In this document: positions 52,612 to 61,034 of the stretch, piece after piece
How positions within the stretch are numbered: the first letter of the stretch is position 1
Layout: every line of letters starts with the position of its first letter
Translations under genes and position numbers: made by a program
Assembly: GCA_046331545.1 (NCBI GenBank)
Contig: JAXLQR010000002.1
Span: 1,302,001 to 1,366,000, forward strand
Reading direction: 5' to 3'
Origin: JADJVL01 sp046331545
GTDB taxonomy: Bacteria; Acidobacteriota; Holophagae; Holophagales; Holophagaceae
Length of the DNA stretch: 64,000 bases
The notes under the pieces: generated by a model
The model's database searches: none
Told to the model about the DNA's origin: nothing
The model's input: only the letters and a program-made list of their open reading frames with translations

Positions 52612-55128
52612 TTGTCCAAGCTCGTCATCGTCGAGAGTCCCTCGAAGGCCAAGACCATCTCCAAGTACCTGGGCAAGGGCTACGTGGTGAAGGCCTCCGT
52701 GGGCCACATCCGCGACCTGCCCAAGAACGAGAAGATCGAGGTGGGCGGCGCGAAGGTGGACGTCATCGACGTGGAGAACGGCTTCAAGGAGGTCTACGAG
52801 ATCCCCGACGCCAAGGCCAAGGTGGTGGCCGAGCTCAAGAAGGCCGCCAAGGAGGCCGACGAGCTGATCCTGGCGACGGACCCCGACCGCGAGGGGGAGG
52901 CCATCTCCTGGCATCTGCTGGAGGCCATCAAGCCCCCGAAGTCGCTGCCGGTGAAGCGGGTGATGTTCAACGAGATCACCCCCAAGGGCATCGCCGCGGC
53001 CATGGAGAAGCCGGGAGCCATCAACAAGGACCTGGTGGACGCCCAGCGGGCCCGCCGGGTGCTGGACCGGCTGGTGGGCTACAAGGTCAGCAAGGTGCTC
53101 TGGGACAAGGTCCGCCGCGGGCTGAGCGCGGGCCGCGTCCAGAGCGTGGCGGTGCGCCTCATCGTGGACCGCGAGCGCGAGATCCAGGCCTTCAAGCCCG
53201 TGGAGTACTGGGTGCTGAAGGGCCGCTTCGCCGCCGCGGCGCCCCCGGAGTTCTGGATGCGCCTCACCCGCCTGGACGGGTCGGCGGTGCAGCTGGGCAA
53301 CAAGGAGACGAAGCGCCGGGTGAGGGACGAGAAGGAGGCCCACGCCCTGCGGGACGCCATCCTCAAGGCCCCCTGGAAGGTGACGAAGCTGGAGACCAAG
53401 GAGAAGAAGCGCAATCCCGGCGCCCCCTTCACCACCGCCAAGCTCCAGCAGGAGGCCGCCCAGAAGCTGAAGATGGGCGTGAGCCGCACCATGTCCAACG
53501 CCCAGCGCCTCTATGAAGGCGTCGACTTCGGGGAGGGGCCCGTCGGCCTCATCACCTACATGCGCACGGACTCGCCCCGCCTGGCGCCGGAGGCCATCGA
53601 GGCGACCCGGGACTTCATCGGGAAGAAGTACGGCAAGGACTACCTCCCCGCGAAGGCGCGGGTCTACACCGGCAAGGCCGGCGCCCAGGACGCCCACGAG
53701 GCGATCCGCCCGACGGACATCGCGCGGACCCCCGAGTCCCTCCGCGGGCACCTGGACCCCGACCAGTTCCGGCTCTACGCCCTCATCTGGCGCCGCACGG
53801 TGGCCTGCCAGATGGAGGCCGCCCGCTTCGACGAGACCCTGGTGGAGGCGGAAAGCGCGCTGTCGAACGGCGAGACGGCGGCCTTCGAGGCCAAGGGCGA
53901 GATCGAGCGCTTCCCGGGCTGGCTGGCGGTCTACCGCGCCGACGCGGCGGAGACGAAGGCGGAGGCCATCGCCGACGGCGCGAAGCAGGACGGGGACGAG
54001 GACGAGGACAACGTCGGCCTCCCGGCCCTGAAGCTGGGCGAGGCCCTGAAGCTGGAGAAGCTGGAGACGGACCAGCAGTTCACCAAGCCGCCGGCGCGCT
54101 TCAACGAGGCCACGCTGGTCAAGGAGCTGGAGGAGGACGGCATCGGCCGGCCCTCCACCTACGCGAGCATCATCGAGACCATCCAGAACCGCGACTACGT
54201 GAAGAAGGTGGAGGGCCGCTTCAAGCCCACGGAGCTGGGCATGGTGGTCACGGACCTGCTCATCCAGGGCTTCCACGACCTCCTGGATCCGAAGTACACC
54301 TCGGGCCTGGAGGACAAGCTGGACCGCATCGAGGAGGGCGAGGCCACCTACGCCCGGATGCTGAAGGACTTCTACGGCCCCTTCGAGAAGCTCCTCAAGT
54401 CCGCCGGCAGCGGCATGCAGAACCTGAAGGCCGGCGTGCCCACGGGGGACGCATGCCCGAAGTGCGGGGACCGGAAGAAGAACCCCGGCACGCTGCTCAA
54501 GCGCATCGGGCGGAACGGCCTCTTCCTCGGCTGCACGAACTACGGCGCCGAGAAGGAGGCGGAGAAGTGCGACTACACCGCCGACCTGGAGCCCATGGAC
54601 GAGCCCGAGGACGCGCCGGAGTGCCCGCTCTGCGGCACGACGCCCATGAACCTCCGGAAGGGCCAGTGGGGCCCCTTCTGGGCCTGCCCGAACTACCCGA
54701 CCTGCAAGGGCATCCGGAAGGCGGACCCGAAGGGCATTCCCATCCCGGCGGACGAGCCGACGGGAGAGAAATGCCCCACCTGCGGCAAGGGCTTCGTGAA
54801 GCGCCACGGCCGCTACGGCGTCTTCGTCTGCTGCGTGGACTACCCCACGTGCAAGACCGTGAAGAAGGAGATCCTTCCCGGCTTCGCCTGCCCCAAGTGC
54901 GGCGGCGACGTCGCCCCGCGGAAGACCCGCTTCGGCAAGGCCTTCTACGGCTGCACCAACTACCCCAAGTGCGACTTCACCGCCTGGGACAAGCCCGTGC
55001 CGCGGTCCTGCCCCAAGTGCGGGAACAGCTATCTGCTGGAGAAGACCCGGAAGCCGCGGGGGAAGGACCCCATCCAGGTGCTGATCTGCCCGAAGGAGGG
55101 GTGCGGGTTCGAGGAAATGATGGGGTGA
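52612..55128 (+). CDS. topA: DNA topoisomerase I (type IA)
   Basis: An 838-residue enzyme that relaxes negative supercoils. The TOPRIM domain (KLVIVESPSKAKTISKYLG, ATDPDREGEAISWHLLE) starts at residue 3, and the catalytic Tyr316 sits in LITYMRTDS. The central domain is complete (HEAIRPTD, RPSTYASIIETIQNRDY). At the C-terminus there are five Cys4-type zinc ribbons (CPKCG..., CPLCG..., CPTCG..., CPKCG..., CPKCG...) from about residue 615. The TTG start at 52612 has GAGGAG seven to ten bases upstream. A typical bacterial TopA. Confidence 0.97.
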   Translation: MSKLVIVESPSKAKTISKYLGKGYVVKASVGHIRDLPKNEKIEVGGAKVDVIDVENGFKEVYEIPDAKAKVVAELKKAAKEADELILATDPDREGEAISWHLLEAIKPPKSLPVKRVMFNEITPKGIAAAMEKPGAINKDLVDAQRARRVLDRLVGYKVSKVLWDKVRRGLSAGRVQSVAVRLIVDREREIQAFKPVEYWVLKGRFAAAAPPEFWMRLTRLDGSAVQLGNKETKRRVRDEKEAHALRDAILKAPWKVTKLETKEKKRNPGAPFTTAKLQQEAAQKLKMGVSRTMSNAQRLYEGVDFGEGPVGLITYMRTDSPRLAPEAIEATRDFIGKKYGKDYLPAKARVYTGKAGAQDAHEAIRPTDIARTPESLRGHLDPDQFRLYALIWRRTVACQMEAARFDETLVEAESALSNGETAAFEAKGEIERFPGWLAVYRADAAETKAEAIADGAKQDGDEDEDNVGLPALKLGEALKLEKLETDQQFTKPPARFNEATLVKELEEDGIGRPSTYASIIETIQNRDYVKKVEGRFKPTELGMVVTDLLIQGFHDLLDPKYTSGLEDKLDRIEEGEATYARMLKDFYGPFEKLLKSAGSGMQNLKAGVPTGDACPKCGDRKKNPGTLLKRIGRNGLFLGCTNYGAEKEAEKCDYTADLEPMDEPEDAPECPLCGTTPMNLRKGQWGPFWACPNYPTCKGIRKADPKGIPIPADEPTGEKCPTCGKGFVKRHGRYGVFVCCVDYPTCKTVKKEILPGFACPKCGGDVAPRKTRFGKAFYGCTNYPKCDFTAWDKPVPRSCPKCGNSYLLEKTRKPRGKDPIQVLICPKEGCGFEEMMG

Positions 55129-55201
55129 GCCGCCCCGGAGGCCTTCCCTGGCCCTCCGTCGGGACTACCATGACTCCATTCTCCATCGCCCGGAGGGCCC
55201 C

Positions 55202-55636
55202 ATGAAGCGCGTCTCCCAGCTCCTGTCCGAGAAGGGTTCCGAGTTCTGGACCGTCTCGCCGTCGGCGACAGTGCTCCAGGCCCTGGAGATGATGGCCGCC
55301 AAGAACGTGGGCGCCCTGCTGGTGATGGAGGGCGAGCGGCTGGCGGGCATCTTCAGCGAGCGGGACTACGCCCGCAAAGTTGTGCTGGAGGGGCGCACCT
55401 CGAAGGACACCTCGGTGGGCGACATCATGAGCTCCAAGGTCGTGTGCGTGACGCCCCAGCAGACCGTCGAGGACTGCATGGCCCTCATGACCGACAAGCG
55501 CATCCGCCACCTGCCCGTCATCGAGGGCGACCGCGTGCTCGGGATCATCAGCGTCGGCGACGTGGTGAAGGCCGTCATCAGCGAGCAGACCTTCGTCATC
55601 TCGCAGCTCGAGCACTACATCACCGGGACGCATTGA
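55202..55636 (+). CDS. CBS-domain pair protein
   Basis: A 144-residue protein of two CBS domains (a Bateman module). Residues 14-68 (VSPSATVLQALEMMAAKNVGALLVM, AGIFSERDYARKV) and 75-135 (IMSSKVVCVTPQQTVEDCMALM, IRHLPVIEGDRVLGIISVGDVVK) are full units. Such modules bind adenosyl nucleotides and regulate partners; no catalytic domain is fused. GGAGG precedes the ATG. Its neighbour topA may be unrelated. Confidence 0.92.
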   Translation: MKRVSQLLSEKGSEFWTVSPSATVLQALEMMAAKNVGALLVMEGERLAGIFSERDYARKVVLEGRTSKDTSVGDIMSSKVVCVTPQQTVEDCMALMTDKRIRHLPVIEGDRVLGIISVGDVVKAVISEQTFVISQLEHYITGTH

Positions 55637-55657
55637 ACCTAAGCAACGAGTTTTTGC

Positions 55658-56017
55658 ATGCGTGACCTGCTGATCTGGGAGCTATTACAGAGGCTTGGCT
55701 GGAGCCTTCCATATCTGCTGGTTCTCGGGACCGGAATCGCGGTCGCTCTCGGCAACCGCGCCAAGAACCCATCTGCTTCGAAGCTGGCGTGCGCCGCCTT
55801 CGGGTTGATGGCGTTCACGATGCTCTTCGCTGCCGTGTATCAAGCGTGGCTTTTCGCCAACATCAACTCGCTTCCAGTTCAGGACAGGCTCCAATTGTTC
55901 AATCGATTCTCGACGTCAGCCTGGCTGCGTCTAGGCCTGGATATCTTCGCTTGGGTCCTGCTTCTCCTCGCCCTCCATCGGGCCTTCCAGACCCGTGACT
56001 CGGATCGGGCGAGTTGA
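55658..56017 (+). CDS. Small integral membrane protein
   Basis: A 119-residue protein with three or four hydrophobic segments (LPYLLVLGTGIAVALGNR, LACAAFGLMAFTMLFAAVYQ, LRLGLDIFAWVLLLLALHRA). It has codon use less GC-rich than the genes around it and no strong ribosome site. I know no family for it. It lies between a CBS protein gene and a GNAT gene and might have been acquired horizontally. Confidence 0.55.
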   Translation: MRDLLIWELLQRLGWSLPYLLVLGTGIAVALGNRAKNPSASKLACAAFGLMAFTMLFAAVYQAWLFANINSLPVQDRLQLFNRFSTSAWLRLGLDIFAWVLLLLALHRAFQTRDSDRAS

Positions 56018-56045
56018 CACCGCGGATCGCGATAATGGACGCCAC

Positions 56046-56486
56046 ATGAACATTCGTGCCGCCACATTAGGCGATCACCCCGCCCTCCTCGCCCTCTGGC
56101 TCCGCTCCGTCCGTGCCACCCACACCTTCCTCACCGAAGCCGACATCCAGGCGCTCCACCCCCTCGTCCGCGACCATGCGCTGCCGGCGCTTGAGCTGTG
56201 GGTCCTCGAGGACGGCGGGACCATCCTCGGCTGGATAGGCCTGGACGGGGCGAAGCTGGAGGCGCTGTTCATGGACCCGGACCACGCCGGCCGGGGCGGC
56301 GGGCGGCAGCTCGTCGCGCACGCTCGCGCGCTGAAAGGCCCGCTGACCCTCGACGTGAACGAGCAGAACCCCGGCGCCGTCGCCTTCTACCGGCGGCTCG
56401 GCTTCCGGGTCACGGGCCGCTCGGACCTCGACGGCCAGGGCCGGCCCTTCCCGCTCCTGCACATGGCCGAGGGCGGAGACGCCTAG
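56046..56486 (+). CDS. GNAT acetyltransferase (YjaB-like)
   Basis: A 146-residue N-acetyltransferase similar to E. coli YjaB as I remember it: LALWLRSVRATHTFLTEADI at the N-terminus, LEALFMDPDHAGRGGGRQLV for acetyl-CoA binding, LDVNEQNPGAVAFYRRLGFRVTG and FPLLHM at the end. The start is ATG 56046, a few bases after GATAATGG (a possible -10). It would be leaderless or near so. The substrate is unknown. Confidence 0.88.
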   Translation: MNIRAATLGDHPALLALWLRSVRATHTFLTEADIQALHPLVRDHALPALELWVLEDGGTILGWIGLDGAKLEALFMDPDHAGRGGGRQLVAHARALKGPLTLDVNEQNPGAVAFYRRLGFRVTGRSDLDGQGRPFPLLHMAEGGDA

Positions 56487-56495
56487 ACTGGGGTC

Positions 56496-56576
56496 ATGAA
56501 CCCCTTCCTCGTCATCGTGCTCGCCCTGGTCGCGGTGGCCACCGCGGCCTTCGGAGGGTGGCGGAAGAAGCGCTGA
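56496..56576 (+). CDS. Possible 26-residue membrane peptide
   Basis: ATG to TGA, reading MNPFLVIVLALVAVATAAFG and then a basic GGWRKKR end. This is one membrane segment with a positively charged tail. It follows TAGACTGG (56484-56491), the same -10-like pattern as purL, by four bases. No Shine-Dalgarno; small hydrophobic peptides of this kind are often real, but I cannot be sure. Confidence 0.35.
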   Translation: MNPFLVIVLALVAVATAAFGGWRKKR

Positions 56577-56582
56577 CGAGCT

Positions 56583-56900
56583 TCAGATCCCCGCGATGAG
56601 CAGGTCCAGCGCAGCGAGGATGGCAGCCCGCTCCGCCGCGAGGTCCGCGACGACCGGGCCCAGGGCCTTCTTCGGCACGCCCGCCAACTCCGGGGTGGCC
56701 ATCACCACCGAGCGCCCCGCCACCTTGAAGACCGGCATCAGGGTCTTCACCGCCGCGCGCCTCAGGACCGCGGCGCCGTAGAGCGGCACCACCACCCGCG
56801 TCGCCAGCCCCGCCAGGAGGTCCGCCTGCACGTCCAGCAGGAAGGGCACCGCCTCCCGGGTCGCGGGGTTGGCGTTCCGGTGCACCGAGAACTGGGCCAT
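56583..56900 (-). CDS. ccdB: CcdB-family toxin
   Basis: A 105-residue protein of the CcdB family, gyrase poisons of the CcdAB type. The start AQFSVHRNANPATREAVPFLLDVQADLL and the segments RVVVPLYGAAVLRR and MATPELAGVPKKALGPVVADLA align with plasmid CcdB, and the C-terminus (LDLLIAGI) is equivalent to the NLMFWGI end where the gyrase-poison Trp is replaced. The ATG overlaps the antitoxin stop by one base (TGATG). Likely a chromosomal CcdAB system. Confidence 0.85.
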   Translation of the reverse strand: MAQFSVHRNANPATREAVPFLLDVQADLLAGLATRVVVPLYGAAVLRRAAVKTLMPVFKVAGRSVVMATPELAGVPKKALGPVVADLAAERAAILAALDLLIAGI

Positions 56901-57145
56901 CAGAAGCTCCGCAGGCCGTCGCTGAAGACGCCCCGGGCCTCCACCCGGGCGTTGTAGGCCTCGATGGCCGCGGCGTTCTCGGCGACCCACGCCTCCCGCC
57001 GGCGCGCCCGCAGGGCTTCCACGAGGGCCTCCTCCAGCACCGCCGAGAGGTTCAGGTCCTCCTCCCGGGCCTTGGCCAGGAGGTCGCTGTTGACGCTGAG
57101 GTTGGCGGCCCGCTTCGGGGCATCCAGGTCGTAGAGCGTGGACAT
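56900..57145 (-). CDS. ccdA: CcdA-family antitoxin
   Basis: An 81-residue protein. The N-terminal part (LYDLDAPKRAANLSVNSDLL) is a ribbon-helix-helix and the rest a helical toxin-binding region (REEDLNLSAVLEEALVEALR, then NAAAIEAYNARVEARGVFSD), as in CcdA. It is coupled to ccdB. The imperfect 9-3-9 palindrome at 57160-57180 is 15 bases upstream and may be its operator. Confidence 0.82.
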   Translation of the reverse strand: MSTLYDLDAPKRAANLSVNSDLLAKAREEDLNLSAVLEEALVEALRARRREAWVAENAAAIEAYNARVEARGVFSDGLRSF

Positions 57146-57159
57146 GATGCACCTTTTTG

Positions 57160-57180
57160 ATGCGCATAGTTTATGCGTAT
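57160..57180. promoter_or_regulatory. Imperfect palindrome upstream of ccdAB
   Basis: ATGCGCATA-GTT-TATGCGTAT, two 9-base arms with eight matches, between the divergent ccdA and DUF2164 genes. It lies where an RHH autoregulatory operator would be expected. Confidence 0.45.
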
Positions 57181-57221
57181 TGCAACCCCATGCAAGGATG
57201 GAGGCCACTCCCGGAGGTTCC

Positions 57222-57473
57222 ATGCCCATCGCCCTCCCCAAGGACACCCAAGCCTTCCTGGTGGGCTCCCTCAAGCGCTACGCCCGGGAGGAGCTGGACC
57301 TCGAGTTGGGCGACCTCCAGGCCAAGCTATTCCTGGCCTACGTCCTGACGGAAATCGGCCCCTCCGTCTACAACCAGGCCATCGCCGACGCCCAGGCCTC
57401 GCTGCAGGAGAAGGTGGCCGACCTCACCCTCGACCGCTACGAGGCGGAGTTCACGTTCTGGAAAAAGGGCTGA
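57222..57473 (+). CDS. DUF2164 family protein
   Basis: An 83-residue protein matching DUF2164 as I know it: KDTQAFLVGSLKRYAREELD, LGDLQAKLFLAYVLTEIGPS, VYNQAIADAQASLQEKVADL. It is all helical and cytoplasmic. GGAGG precedes the ATG by six bases. Function unknown. It is divergent from ccdAB and probably shares the palindrome region. Confidence 0.83.
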   Translation: MPIALPKDTQAFLVGSLKRYAREELDLELGDLQAKLFLAYVLTEIGPSVYNQAIADAQASLQEKVADLTLDRYEAEFTFWKKG

Positions 57474-57515
57474 GCGCACCGGCCAGGACGGGTTCCCCGC
57501 CGGCATGATGGAACC

Positions 57516-58049
57516 ATGGACGACCTTTCCTTCCGCCCCGCCATCCCCGCCGACGCCCCCGCCCTCGAGGCCCTCGTCAATTCCGCCTACCGCGGCGACG
57601 CCAGCCGCGCGGGCTGGACCACCGAGGCGGACCTCGTCACCGGCGCCCGCATCGACGCCCCGGAGCTGGTGCGCCTGATGGAGGCCGACGGGTCGCTGAT
57701 CCTGCTCTGCCTCGACGGCGGCGCCATCATCGGCTCCGTGCACCTCAAGCGCCTGGACGACGCGACCGCCTACCTGGGCCTCTTCGTGGTGAAGCCCGCG
57801 CTGCAGGGCGGCGGCATCGGCAAGCGCTTCCTCGCCGAGGCCGAGGCCACCGTCCGCCGCCTCTGGGGCAGCGCCCGCATGACCATGAGCGTCATCACCG
57901 TCCGACCCGAGCTGGTGGCCTACTACGAGCGCCGGGGCTACCGCCGCACCGACATCCTGCATCCCTTCCCGGCCGAGTCCGGGGCCAGCCGGCCCGCGGT
58001 GGAGGGGCTGCTGCTGGAGACCCTGGAGAAGGACCTCCAAATCCCGTAG
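57516..58049 (+). CDS. GNAT acetyltransferase
   Basis: A 177-residue GNAT protein. N-terminal LSFRPAIPADAPALEALVNSAYRG is typical, the acetyl-CoA segment is LFVVKPALQGGGIGKRFLAEAEA and the C-terminal VRPELVAYYERRGYRRTDI is complete. Substrate unknown. A CATGATGG element lies just before the ATG. It is followed 9 bases later by a TMEM175-type gene, so likely cotranscribed. Confidence 0.85.
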   Translation: MDDLSFRPAIPADAPALEALVNSAYRGDASRAGWTTEADLVTGARIDAPELVRLMEADGSLILLCLDGGAIIGSVHLKRLDDATAYLGLFVVKPALQGGGIGKRFLAEAEATVRRLWGSARMTMSVITVRPELVAYYERRGYRRTDILHPFPAESGASRPAVEGLLLETLEKDLQIP

Positions 58050-58058
58050 CCTCCTGGC

Positions 58059-58631
58059 ATGACCAAGGGCCGGCTCGAAGCCTTCAGCGACGGCGTGCTC
58101 GCCATCATCCTCACCATCATGGTGCTGGAGCTGCGGCCGCCCCACGAGACCACCTGGGCGGGCCTGCGGCCCCTGCTGCCCAAAGTGCTCAGCTACGTCC
58201 TGAGCTTCGTCTTCCTGGGCATCTACTGGAACAACCACCACCACCTGCTCCACGCGGCGCAGAAGGTGAACGGCCGCATCCTGTGGGCCAACCTGCACCT
58301 GCTCTTCTGGCTCAGCCTCCTGCCCTTCACCACCGCCTGGATGGGCGAGCACGGCCTCCACGCCGTGCCCGTGGCCCTCTACGGCATCAACTGCCTCCTC
58401 GCGGGCGTCGCCTACTACCTGCTGAGCCTCGCCCTGGTGGCCCACCACGGCGCCGATTCCACCCTGGCCCGGGCCCTGGGCCGGGATCTGAAGGGCAAGG
58501 CCTCGGTGGTGATCTACGCGCTGGCCATCCCCGTGGCCTTCCGCCTCCCCGCCGCCTCCATCGCCTGCTACGTCGCGGTGGCCCTGATGTGGCTGCTGCC
58601 GGACCGGCGCATCGAGAAGGCCATCGAATGA
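58059..58631 (+). CDS. TMEM175-family (DUF1211) membrane protein
   Basis: A 190-residue membrane protein. The first segment RLEAFSDGVLAIILTIMVLEL carries the FSDGV signature of bacterial TMEM175 potassium channels, followed by GIYWNNHHHLLHAAQK and LFWLSLLPFTTAWMGEHG. About six membrane segments are visible. It overlaps the glyoxalase gene by four bases (ATGA). Potassium conductance is inferred from the family. Confidence 0.85.
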   Translation: MTKGRLEAFSDGVLAIILTIMVLELRPPHETTWAGLRPLLPKVLSYVLSFVFLGIYWNNHHHLLHAAQKVNGRILWANLHLLFWLSLLPFTTAWMGEHGLHAVPVALYGINCLLAGVAYYLLSLALVAHHGADSTLARALGRDLKGKASVVIYALAIPVAFRLPAASIACYVAVALMWLLPDRRIEKAIE

Positions 58632-59002
58632 TCCCGCCCGTCCGAGCCCTCGTGCCCATGGCCCACGTGGCCGACGTCGAGCGTTCCATCCGGTTCTACG
58701 CTCACCTCGGTCTTCTGCCCCTGGACACTTTCACCCCACCAGGCGCGCCCGGCCCCACCTGGGCCTTCCTGCGCCAGCCCGGCGGCGCCCAGCTCATGGT
58801 CACGAAGGCCAGCCGGCCGCTGCAGCCCGAGACCGAAGGCTTCATCGTGTACCTCTACACCGACGACGTCCTGGCGATGCACGCGCGTCTGGAATCCGCC
58901 GGGCTGGGACCGGGGCCCATCGCCCATCCCTTCTACAATCCAAAGGGGGAATTCCGCCTCCAGGACCCCGACGGCTACGCCTTCATGATCGCCCACACCT
59001 GA
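58628..59002 (+). CDS. Glyoxalase/VOC-family protein
   Basis: A 124-residue protein of the vicinal-oxygen-chelate fold. Two half-modules: residues 7-60 (VPMAHVADVERSIRFYAHLG, FLRQPGGAQLMVTKAS) and 72-124 (VYLYTDDVLAMHARLESAGL, FRLQDPDGYAFMIAHT). Metal ligands would be His13, Glu (E-x-x-x in the second half), and the final strand. Similar proteins include bleomycin-resistance-like proteins; function is not predictable. Confidence 0.87.
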   Translation: MIPPVRALVPMAHVADVERSIRFYAHLGLLPLDTFTPPGAPGPTWAFLRQPGGAQLMVTKASRPLQPETEGFIVYLYTDDVLAMHARLESAGLGPGPIAHPFYNPKGEFRLQDPDGYAFMIAHT

Positions 59003-59020
59003 GGCGGAGGGCGTGAGGCC

Positions 59021-59464
59021 TCAATGCCTCGCGGTCTGAAGGATCACGATCCCCAGCAGCACCGACACCAGGCCCAGCCCGGTGCGCAGGTCCATGGGCT
59101 GATCGCCGCGGAAGAGGCCCAGGGCCGTGCCCGCCAGGGGCGAGCAGGCGAAGGCCAGGGCGAGGGTGACGCCCAGGTTGTCGGTGTGGGCCAGGGCCCG
59201 GTAGAAGCTCCACATCCCGAGCGTCCCCGCCACCACACCGCCCCCCAGCACCAGCATCCACCACGCCGCGCCGTGGCCGCTGAAGCTCACCTGCTTCCAG
59301 ACCGGCGCCGAGAGCGTGCCCAGCAGCAGCAGGGCCACCGCCGAGCGCACCGAGATGCCCGCCAGGGGCGGGAGGTGCAGGGCCTTCAGGCCCGCCTTCT
59401 CGAAGTAGCCGCCGGCCCCCCAGGCGACCCCGGCCAGCACCGCGAAGAGCATGGACGCGCGCAT
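59021..59464 (-). CDS. Single-domain EamA-type transporter
   Basis: A 147-residue membrane protein with five hydrophobic segments, equal to one half of a typical EamA drug/metabolite transporter. Features: MLFAVLAGVAWGAGGYFEKAG, VRSAVALLLLGTLSAP, and the GMWSFYRALAHTDNLGVTLALAFACSPLAG motif. Paired or dimerised half-size DMT proteins are known. GGAGG precedes ATG 59464. Substrate unknown. Confidence 0.8.
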   Translation of the reverse strand: MRASMLFAVLAGVAWGAGGYFEKAGLKALHLPPLAGISVRSAVALLLLGTLSAPVWKQVSFSGHGAAWWMLVLGGGVVAGTLGMWSFYRALAHTDNLGVTLALAFACSPLAGTALGLFRGDQPMDLRTGLGLVSVLLGIVILQTARH

Positions 59465-59555
59465 GAACGCCTCCCGGAATCCAGGCTGCCCGCCCGCCGG
59501 CTTGACCCGGCTCACAAAGGCCGAGGACACTGGCCCACCTTCCCAAGGAGTCCCC

Positions 59556-60107
59556 ATGGTCCCCGTCGAGGCGCTCTGGCGCCCCATCCTGCTGTCCAGC
59601 CTCTTCGTCTTCGTCGCCAGCAACCTGATGTGGATGGCCCTGCCCTTCTGGCACGCCAAGGACTACAAGAAGCTGCCGGGCGAAGGCGAGGCCCTCAAGG
59701 CCCTCGAAGGGGCGGAGGGCGGGCAGTACGTGCTGCCCTGCGTGGACTGGAAGACCGCCACGGAGGAGCAGAAGGCCGCCTGCGCGAAGGGGCCCATGGC
59801 CTTCGTGATCCTGCGTGCGCCCGGCGCCTTCTCGTTCCCCGGCGCGCTGGTCAAGTACGCCCTCTATTGCGTCTTCATGGTCACGATCTGCGCCTACCTC
59901 GCCGGCCTCGCCCTGCCCGCCGGGACGCACTACCACCAGGTCTTCCGGGTGGTGGCCACCACCGGCATGCTGGCCTTCGCCTTCGGTGACATCCCCAACG
60001 CCATCTGGTACGGCAAGCCCGGCAGCGTCGCCCTCAAGACGATGGTGGACGGGCTCATCTACGGCCTCCTCATGGGCGGCACCTTCGGCTGGCTCTGGCC
60101 GAAGTAG
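59556..60107 (+). CDS. Hypothetical membrane protein
   Basis: A 183-residue protein with about four hydrophobic segments (LLSSLFVFVASNLMWMALPFW, ALYCVFMVTICAYLAGLALP, VVATTGMLAFAFGDIPNAIW, LIYGLLMGGTFGWLWPK). Between the first and the second there is a soluble loop (about 45-90) with two Cys. I recognise no characterised family. AAGGAG lies eight bases before the ATG, in the same CTTCCC-type leader as other exported genes. Conserved in related bacteria is assumed, not shown. Confidence 0.65.
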   Translation: MVPVEALWRPILLSSLFVFVASNLMWMALPFWHAKDYKKLPGEGEALKALEGAEGGQYVLPCVDWKTATEEQKAACAKGPMAFVILRAPGAFSFPGALVKYALYCVFMVTICAYLAGLALPAGTHYHQVFRVVATTGMLAFAFGDIPNAIWYGKPGSVALKTMVDGLIYGLLMGGTFGWLWPK

Positions 60108-60188
60108 GGTCCGCCCCCGGATCGGCACGGCCCATCCCCGGGACGTGGTCCCCGGCCCGGGCCCGGCGACGCTGGGGAGGGAGGTCCC

Positions 60189-60959
60189 ATGACCCCGCTC
60201 CTCATGCTGCTCGTGCAACCCCGGCCCCCGGCCGCCGGGATCTCCTTCCACCGGGCGGCCGTCCAGCCCATCCGCTACCACCTGGCCCTGCCGGAGGGAT
60301 GGACCTCCGCGCGGACCTGGCCGGTGGTGGTCGCGATCCCCGACGCCCACCGGGATTTCGAGGCGAACCTGCGCCGCTTCGTGGCCGCCCGCGGCTCCCG
60401 GCCCTACATCCTCGTCGCCCCGGAAGTGGTCACCTGCGGCGGCGTCTCCGGCCAGGTCTCCCCGCCCCACACCTACAGCCCCGCGGAGTGGGCCCGGATC
60501 CGTCAGGCGGGCGACTTCGAGTTCGACGATGCCTGCCTCGCCGCCGTGCTCGCCGAGGTGCAGGCCCGGTGGAAGGGAGAGCCCAGGGCCTGCCTCACCG
60601 GCTGGGAGGCCGGAGGCCACACGGTGTGGGCCCAGGCCTTCCGGCATCCTGAGCGGTGGCGGGCGGTGGCCGTGGTGAGCCCCAACTACCAGGGCCGGGG
60701 CCTCTCCGAGGCCGCGCCCTCCCGCGACCCCTCGCGGAGCGCGCTGCCCCTGAAGGTGTTCTGGTGCGGGTCCCCCGGGGAGGAGGAGGCGCCGGCCTAC
60801 CCCTTCCTGCGCGCGCAGGCGGCCCGGGCCCTCGCGGAGGCGCGGGCCCACGGCTTCGCGCCGGCTCCCGACACCGTCGTGCCCGGCGCGCCCCACGGCC
60901 CCGCCTGCGGCGCGGTGCTCGGCTGGTTCGACCACCTGCGGGCGGGCGAGCGGCCCTGA
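60189..60959 (+). CDS. Alpha/beta-hydrolase-fold protein lacking the nucleophile Ser
   Basis: A 256-residue protein of the alpha/beta-hydrolase fold. The order of strands is normal (WPVVVAIPDAHRDFEANLRR, AVAVVSPN, VFWCGSPGEEEAP, GAPHGPACGAVLGW with a His). At the nucleophile elbow, however, CLTGWEAGGHTVW has Glu140 where the Ser of GxSxG should be. It could be a non-catalytic homologue or use another residue. The N-terminus is only weakly signal-like. Usually such proteins belong to LpqC/PHB depolymerase-like families. Confidence 0.7.
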   Translation: MTPLLMLLVQPRPPAAGISFHRAAVQPIRYHLALPEGWTSARTWPVVVAIPDAHRDFEANLRRFVAARGSRPYILVAPEVVTCGGVSGQVSPPHTYSPAEWARIRQAGDFEFDDACLAAVLAEVQARWKGEPRACLTGWEAGGHTVWAQAFRHPERWRAVAVVSPNYQGRGLSEAAPSRDPSRSALPLKVFWCGSPGEEEAPAYPFLRAQAARALAEARAHGFAPAPDTVVPGAPHGPACGAVLGWFDHLRAGERP

Positions 60960-61006
60960 GGTCGTCCCGGACCCGGGGTAGCGTTCCCGGCCGGGCCGCC
61001 CTTCCC

Positions 61007-61014
61007 TACACTGG
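61007..61014 (+). promoter_or_regulatory. Putative -10 element of fadH (TACACTGG)
   Basis: TACACTGG, identical to the element upstream of pyrR, 20 bases before the GTG of fadH. No TTGACA is present at a suitable distance. Confidence 0.35.
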
Positions 61015-61034
61015 GCGGACCGCCGGAGGCCCGC

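Noticed and set aside
56014..56038. TTGACA with GATAAT as a full sigma-70 promoter
   Set aside because: The spacing is only 11-13 bases, so it is not a normal promoter pair; only the -10-like part is mentioned.
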